A stretch of 21,352 nucleotides of DNA, from NCBI GenBank assembly GCA_004335835.1, contig RWJK01001946.1, positions 24,705-46,056 on the forward strand. The letters are read 5' to 3'. The notes below the pieces were generated by a model. That model saw only the letters and a program-made list of their open reading frames with translations, was not told the origin of the DNA and did no database searches. The DNA is from Scenedesmus sp. ARA3 (Eukaryota > Chlorophyta > Chlorophyceae > Sphaeropleales > Scenedesmaceae). Below are positions 16,908-21,352 of the stretch, piece after piece (position 1 is the first letter of the stretch; the number at the start of each line of letters is the position of its first letter). The position numbers and the translations under genes were made by a program.

Positions 16908-18543
16908 AGGTGCTGTATGGTGTTGATTTTGGGCTGGCGCTGTTTTTCTCCGCAAATTGGCTGCTGTGGTTCTGGCTGGCAGAAGACCGGCTGCGCTACG
17001 TCTGCAGCCTCATGAGCGTGATTGATGCAGTGACGATCATTCCAGCCTTTGTGCTGTACAGGATGGAGGTGAGTTGACATTTGTATCAGTGACAGTTTGT
17101 TTGACGCAGTGGTCCAGCTCAGGGCCATCAGCGATTGAGAGACATGCCAAGCAAGCGCTTTTGTGTTCAAGGTTTTGGCCGTATCTGGCCCTGGCTTGTG
17201 GGTTTGCACTCACTGGTTAGGAATCACCTAACGTGGTTTGGGAGTGGCTCCCTCCTCTGGGTTCACCTCTTGCTAGAAAAACATGTTATTGTTTGATTGA
17301 ATAGCTTGTAACAGCACGCAGTGGTCAACAGCAGCAGCATGTGTCTGTTACAGCTGTGGTGTGCTGAGGGCCAGTGACGATCACCCCAGCCTGTGTGGTG
17401 TACAGGATGGAGGTGCGTTTTGGTGCGGAACATTAACACATGTCACATACTGTGTAACATGTGTTACACTGGTGTGGTGCAGCTTACAGGAGCCTAGCTG
17501 CCTCTGTGCTGTACCAGATGGAGGTGTGCTGAGTAAGCTGAGCTTGTGACAGCGCGCAGTGGTCGTAACTGCAGTAGCATGTAGTTGTCATGGCTGTGAC
17601 ATGCAGAAGGTCAAATGGTGATGCCCCGCATGAGCACGTGACATGCAGCTGCTGCTGCTGCAGGTGCTGTATGATGTTGACTTTGGCCTGGCGCTGTTGT
17701 TTTCTGCATGTGACATGCCCTGCATGAGCTGCTGAAACGTTTTTTGGCGCTCACCGGCCGAGGCTGTGCCTTTGGTGCCTCTTATTCATGTAGATTCATT
17801 CCCACGTAGAAGTTGGCATGTGGTTTGTGGCTTGACCTGCAATATCTCCAACGTATCTTACCTTGATGCTGAGCATGGGTGTGCCACAAAGCATGGAACA
17901 CTGTGTGCCGTCTGCTGCAGGGTGAGAGCAACTCCATCGGATCAAGCCTCAACTTCCTGCGAGTGCTGAGGTGAGGCTGCCGCCAGCAACAGACATCACA
18001 AATATATAACATGCAAATTTAACATTGTGTGTAACTACCCTCTCACTAGTGCAAACTACCTGCAGCAGGGGCAGGCAATGCAGCAGCAGAACCTTGCAGG
18101 AAGAGGATTTGAAATGTGCCTGCACCCACGCATGCAGACACGTCCACGGCACGTTGGACATGAAAACTTGCAGTGCTTGCAATGCTGCTGCTGCTGCTGC
18201 TGCTGCTGATGCTGCTGCTGATGCTGCTGATGGTGCTGCTGCAGGATCCTGCGTGTGCTGCGCATCTTCCGCATGAAGCACGTCATGCGGCGCTACATGG
18301 AGGGGCAGGTGCGGCACTTTGCTTGTCTTCGGCCTAACATTTAGAGTAAACCCCTAAACCTCTGTGTACTTGCTTACTATAACTGCTCAGCAACTGTAGC
18401 TCAGGAAAGGCATGCAGGCAAGGGAGGACGTTGCGCGCAAACAACCAACAGGTGCCTGGAAGCCACCATTGCAATGCTAGGAAGCACTGTTGAACGCTGA
18501 GGGGAATGCGAGATGCTGCTGCCGCCGCTGCTGCCGCTGCTGC

Positions 18544-18587
<44 letters not shown>

Positions 18588-18869
18588 GGTCACTGACGCG
18601 CTGGGCAAGCTGGTGTTCACGCTGATGAGCATGCTGTTCATCGCGGCCGGCATGTTCTACGAGCTGGAGAAGTTTGCGGTGAGTGTGAACTTCAGGTCTG
18701 AAGTGGGTTGAGTGTGAAGTTTAGATCTGAAGTGCGGTGAGATGCAGTTCAAATGTGAAGTCCGGCGAGTGTAAAGTTCAGGTTTGAAGTCTGCATGGCT
18801 GGTTGCACGCAGTAACTATGTCTATCCGTTCGTACTTTGATAAGCCATTCTAAGCTCAGCACTCATCAC

Positions 18870-18900
<31 letters not shown>

Positions 18901-21288
18901 CGCTGCTGCAGCCCACCCCTGAGGAAGACATCCAGGCGCTGCAGTTCCACCAGGCGCTGTACTGGGCGGCTGTCACGCTGACAACAGTAGGCTACGGTGC
19001 GTGGCTGCCAAATCACACGGCCAAATCTACGAGTTTAGTTGCTTGCACCAGAGCACACGGTTCCCTGATCACGATGCGACCAGACAAGGTCATTGCTGTG
19101 AGTATGCATTGCAATGCCATCTGTTGGCTTTGCCGGCCCTTGTCTAAGTGAACTTTGTTGTACTTTGATGGTGCAACCGTCTGCAGGTGACTATTCGCCC
19201 ACCTACTGGGCCATGCAGATGGCGCTTGTGCTAGCACTTTTCACGTCACCACTTCTGTGTGCGACTTTACTTTCAATATGGTGCTGCACGTGACTATGAG
19301 CCCACCTACTGGGCCACTGAGACGACACGTGTGCCAGTACTTTTCACATCACCACATACATGTTTGAAGATATGCTGTTGTGTTTGATATGTGCTGTGCC
19401 GCTGCAGGTGACTATGTGCCCACCTACTGGGCCACACACATGATGCTTGTGCTGGTACCTGCCACTATCTCCACTTCAATTTGCATAAACTTAGTATTGT
19501 GCTTAATATGTGCTGTGCCGCTGCAGGTGACTATGCACCCACCTACTGGGCCACACAGATGATGCTGATTGCGCTGCTGATGATCACCTTCACGCTGCTG
19601 CCATATCTGACCGGTGAGTGGCAGTCAAACATGCTGGTCAAACATGGTCAACATGTTGGTCAAACATGTTGGTCAAACATGCCAGCTGTTTATTAGCGAC
19701 TGCATTATGACAGATGACTGGCCCGTGCAGTGTATTCAAACAGCTGTGCCAGCTGCATCCCGTGATGGCTCAGAACCCGGCATCAAACAAGAAAATGGAA
19801 ATGTTACAACACTGCATAGCATGACGTCAGCCATGTCGCGCTGGTGTCACTGTGGTGCTGCGCAGAAGCCAACACCCTACAGGACGCCATCGCACATCCA
19901 CTGAAACATGCAGCATGCTGGTTGACCAACAATATTGATGATGGGCTTTTGTAGCGCTGTTTTGAAACAGGAAGGGCTCTTTGTATACTGTCAATATCCA
20001 TGCTGTCATTTTGTGGCTTTCTTGTGCATGCAGGGCAGCTGATGGATGCACTGGGCTCATCCACACCATACCAGCGCAAGAGGTGGGTGGGCCTGGTTTC
20101 CTGATGAACAACCTCCTCATTTGCTGAATGTTTGATTGCCTTGTACCACCTACATGCTGTCTTCTAGCGCTGAGCGAATGCGAGCACGCCGCTGCTGCGC
20201 CTTGCTCTGCAGCCAACATCGCAGTCAGTAGTGCCACATACTCTCTCGTCAGGTGTGCAGCCTCTAGTGTTTGCCATGCCTCAACCACAGCTGGCAGCAC
20301 AACGCAGCATGCTGTCGCTTATGCTGGTGCTGCGTCTGCTGCTCTTGCCGGCTGTTGGTGCGGCTGCTGTTGCCTTTACTGCTGTAGGTTTTCAGGGTTC
20401 AGCCGCCGCAATGACAGCAAGCACGTGGTGTTCATGGGAGCCATTGATGATGGCCCAACCATGGCAGGGGTGGGTCAGTTTGTGGCCTTAAGTTTTGGCT
20501 GTACAGCTGCCTGCTGTTCATGTTGCTTGCGGCAGGGGGCGGCCATGGCAGGGGGGAGGGGGTCATTCTGTGTGGCCCTGTTGCTGCTGCTGTGCTGCTG
20601 CCTGCTGCTCATGTGTGGCCGTGCATTGCTGCTGCACAGCTGTGCGCAGCTGCCTGCTGTTGCATGTTGCTTGCGGCCTAGGGATGACCATGGCACGGGT
20701 GCAAAGCGGTCTAGTCAGGCTCAAGCAAAATGCACGGGCAGCGGCTGTAAGTAACTGGTGAACCGATGCATGGTACAAAGTCACACTGGCTACCTGGCTG
20801 TCAAACTGCTGCTTCTCAAACTTTTGCGCGCTCTTCAGCATATAGGAAACGGCTTCCTCTTGGGCTGTGCTTTTGCGGATACTAAACGAGCTGTACCACG
20901 CAGACAAGGGCGTCAACCGCCAGCGGGTGGCACTGATTTCACACAAAGTTACCGATGTGTACTGCTGTTTGTTACTTTTGCAGATCCTCAACGAGCTGTA
21001 CCACGCAGACAAGGGCTTCAACCGCCAGAGGGCGGTGTTTCTGAGCCCTAAACCGCCCGGCCTGGACATCCAGCACCTGCTGGCCACGCACAGTGCCTCA
21101 GCCAAGCTGAGCTACCTGCAGGGCAGCCCTTTCAGGATGGAGGTGCGGGTCACATGTTGTACAAGTTCATCTTTATATTGATTTTTCAACATATCTTGTT
21201 TATAGATTGCAGCCGAGCTGAGCTATCTGCAGGGCAGCTGATTGATTAACATGCCCGTTTTTTTTGCAGCCTCAAAGCACTCTCTTCA

Positions 21289-21336
<48 letters not shown>

Positions 21337-21352
21337 GCTGCTGCTGCCGCTG
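16104..21352 (+). CDS. Voltage-sensor RCK-domain K+ channel (Slo/BK-like), 3'-partial
   Basis: Ten exons with consistent phases: 16104-16394, 16910-17068, 17921-17970, 18245-18308, 18589-18678, 18912-18996, 19527-19613, 20034-20082, 20388-20469, 20984-21142 (1116 nt, 372 residues), continuing off the right edge. ATG has a good context (AGCATGG). Residues 1-65 are Ser/Gln-rich. S1 is LLVLLDVGLSLLSVLLYVIM; exon 2 gives S2-S3 (DFGLALFFSANWLLWFWL, VIDAVTIIPAFV), matching Slo. S4 has Arg at 164, 167, 170, 173, 176 and Lys178. S5 is in exon 5. Pore: YWAAVTLTTVGYGD with filter 243-248, split by a phase-1 intron inside the Gly247 codon. After S6 (QMMLIALLMITFTLLPYL) comes the RCK start, KHVVFMGAI...ILNELYHADKG...AVFLSP...LSYLQGS, like Slo's first RCK domain. 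Regular S4 arginines are more Kv-like than Slo1. The exon 9 acceptor could alternatively lie a few bases downstream. Calcium or other ligand sensing cannot be judged. Confidence 0.85.
16320..16690 (+). repeat. Three copies of the S1 exon 3' edge
   Basis: Genuine edge 16320-16394 (donor TCG|GTGGGT). Copy 2, 16435-16506, repeats LLDVGLSLLSVLLYVIM with silent changes only (CTG/CTT, TAT/TAC, GTT/GTG, ATT/ATC), then a 4-nt deletion shifts frame before TCG|GTGAGG. Copy 3, about 16644-16690, keeps only LLLYAIMTCGLLL-like text. Confidence 0.8.
16856..16909 (+). repeat. (CTG)17-CAG 3' splice site of channel exon 2
   Basis: Seventeen CTG units followed directly by the CAG acceptor; exon 2 starts at 16910 (GTGCTGTATGG). 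No separate pyrimidine tract lies between repeat and exon. Confidence 0.85.
17372..17707 (+). repeat. Partial copies of channel exon 2 edges in intron 2
   Basis: Three fragments. 17372-17417 copies the exon end (VTITPACVVYRME, donor GAG|GTGCGT); 17496-17531 copies it more weakly (VLYQME); 17647-17707 copies the exon start with a short CTG-CAG acceptor (VLYDVDFGLALLFSA). None is a full exon. Confidence 0.8.
18185..18244 (+). repeat. CTG-rich 3' splice site of channel exon 4
   Basis: (CTG)8 followed by interrupted ATG/CTG/GTG units and ending CTGCTGCAG|GATCCTG, the acceptor of the S4 exon. Confidence 0.8.
18514..18588 (+). repeat. CTG/CCG tract at 3' splice site of channel exon 5
   Basis: Mixed CTG and CCG triplets lead into CTGCCAG|GTCACTGACG, the acceptor of the S5 exon at 18589. 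Confidence 0.8.
18679..18793 (+). repeat. Donor-seeded minisatellite in channel intron 5
   Basis: Beginning at the donor of exon 5 (GCG|GTGAGTGTGAACTTCAGGTC), about four diverged units of about 28-33 bp repeat (GAGTGTGAAGTTTAG, GAGATGCAGTTCAAA, GAGTGTAAAGTTCAG), each opening with a donor-like GTTGAG, GGTGAG or GGCGAG. Confidence 0.75.
18870..18911 (+). repeat. (CTG)9 3' splice site of channel exon 6
   Basis: CTG run, a short CTC/CCG interruption, then CTGCTGCAG|CCCACCCC, the acceptor of the pore-helix and filter exon. Confidence 0.85.
19187..19613 (+). repeat. Four-copy array of the exon following the K+ filter
   Basis: Copies start at 19187, 19290, 19408 and 19527 (spacing 103, 118, 119 bp). 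All code D-Y-x-P-T-Y-W-A with x = S, E, V, A. Copies 1, 3 and 4 follow CTGCAG; copy 2 follows CTGCAC, so its acceptor is lost. Only copy 4 has the complete S6-coding exon and donor (ACCG|GTGAG). The first three lose similarity after about 45 nt and then repeat the preceding intron end (ATATGTGCTGTGCCGCTGCA). Confidence 0.9.
19623..19682 (+). repeat. Short minisatellite GGTCAAACATGTT
   Basis: About five tandem variants of the GGTCAAACATGTT unit just after the donor of exon 7, in intron 7. Confidence 0.8.
20448..20705 (+). repeat. Copies of channel exon 9 3' edge in intron 9
   Basis: The exon end CCAACCATGGCAGGG|GTGGGT (to 20469) recurs as GGCCATGGCAGGGGGGAGG near 20541-20560 and as GACCATGGCACGGGTGC near 20687-20702, with repeated intervening text (ctgcctgctgtt, catgttgcttgcggc). 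Confidence 0.75.
20879..20946 (+). repeat. Copy of RCK exon 10 5' edge with lost acceptor
   Basis: 105 bp upstream of exon 10. Reads ILNELYHADKGVNRQRVA, compared with ILNELYHADKGFNRQRAV. The acceptor TTTGCAG is TTTGCGG here, so it should not splice at this site. Confidence 0.85.
21208..21241 (+). repeat. Partial copy of exon 10 3' part in intron 10
   Basis: AGCTGAGCTATCTGCAGGGCAGC repeats the exon-10 text coding LSYLQGS (21109-21127), then ends in a stop. Confidence 0.75.
21290..21352 (+). repeat. CTG tract at right edge
   Basis: About fifteen CTG units, then CCG-interrupted repeats to the end of the window. By analogy with the other introns it may precede the next channel exon. An acceptor-like TTTTTTTTGCAG also lies at about 21258-21269. 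Confidence 0.75.

Noticed and set aside
18245..18308. Suspicion that LRVLR at the exon 3/4 junction (LRVLR|ILRVLR) is a duplication artefact in S4
   Set aside because: The phases are correct and regular Arg spacing every third residue is normal for an S4 helix, so the plain reading is a genuine voltage sensor.
1..21352. tRNA, rRNA or other structural RNA genes
   Set aside because: No cloverleaf, A/B boxes or conserved rRNA text recognised on either strand by eye; a covariance-model search would be needed to exclude small RNAs.

Overview
The window is nuclear DNA of a eukaryote, most likely a chlorophyte green alga (a Sphaeropleales/Scenedesmaceae-like genome would fit; this is inference). 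The reasons are GC-rich genes with many short-exon GT-AG introns, pervasive CTG/CAG triplet tracts coding for poly-Ala/Gln/Ser, a plant-type SEC16, an algal-style RCK potassium channel, and a TGTAA polyadenylation element. No bacterial operon, phage, CRISPR, rRNA or tRNA was seen.

Layout: (1) 1-7746, minus strand, the N-terminal and start of the central domain of SEC16, the scaffold of COPII ER exit sites; its 3' end lies beyond the left edge. (2) 8326-15170, minus strand, a complete eight-exon gene for a cation diffusion facilitator of the SLC30A9/ZnT9 (plant MTPC4-like) group with a long low-complexity C-terminal tail; the spliced model is 858 residues and all phases match. (3) 16104 to the right edge, plus strand, the first ten exons (372 residues) of a voltage-sensor plus RCK-domain potassium channel of Slo/BK type. 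Genes 2 and 3 are divergent across about 0.9 kb. Genes 1 and 2 are in the same orientation, separated by about 0.6 kb. The three genes have no evident joint pathway (secretory scaffold, organelle zinc/cation transport, membrane K+ flux).

The striking feature cuts across all three genes. Many introns carry one to four tandem partial copies of an adjoining exon edge with its splice site, with a period of roughly 100-235 bp. Some copies are decayed. Others keep reading frame and splice sites and differ mainly at synonymous positions: the duplicated TM5 exon of the CDF gene (9 of 9 substitutions silent), the exon-7 array of the same gene, and three exactly 60-nt in-frame mini-exon copies in SEC16. 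A second pattern is that CTG microsatellites sit directly at 3' splice sites, where the tract ends in the CAG acceptor. Together these suggest an exon-edge duplication process that continually creates candidate alternative exons. All exon models are by eye from consensus sites, frame and family similarity, without transcripts.
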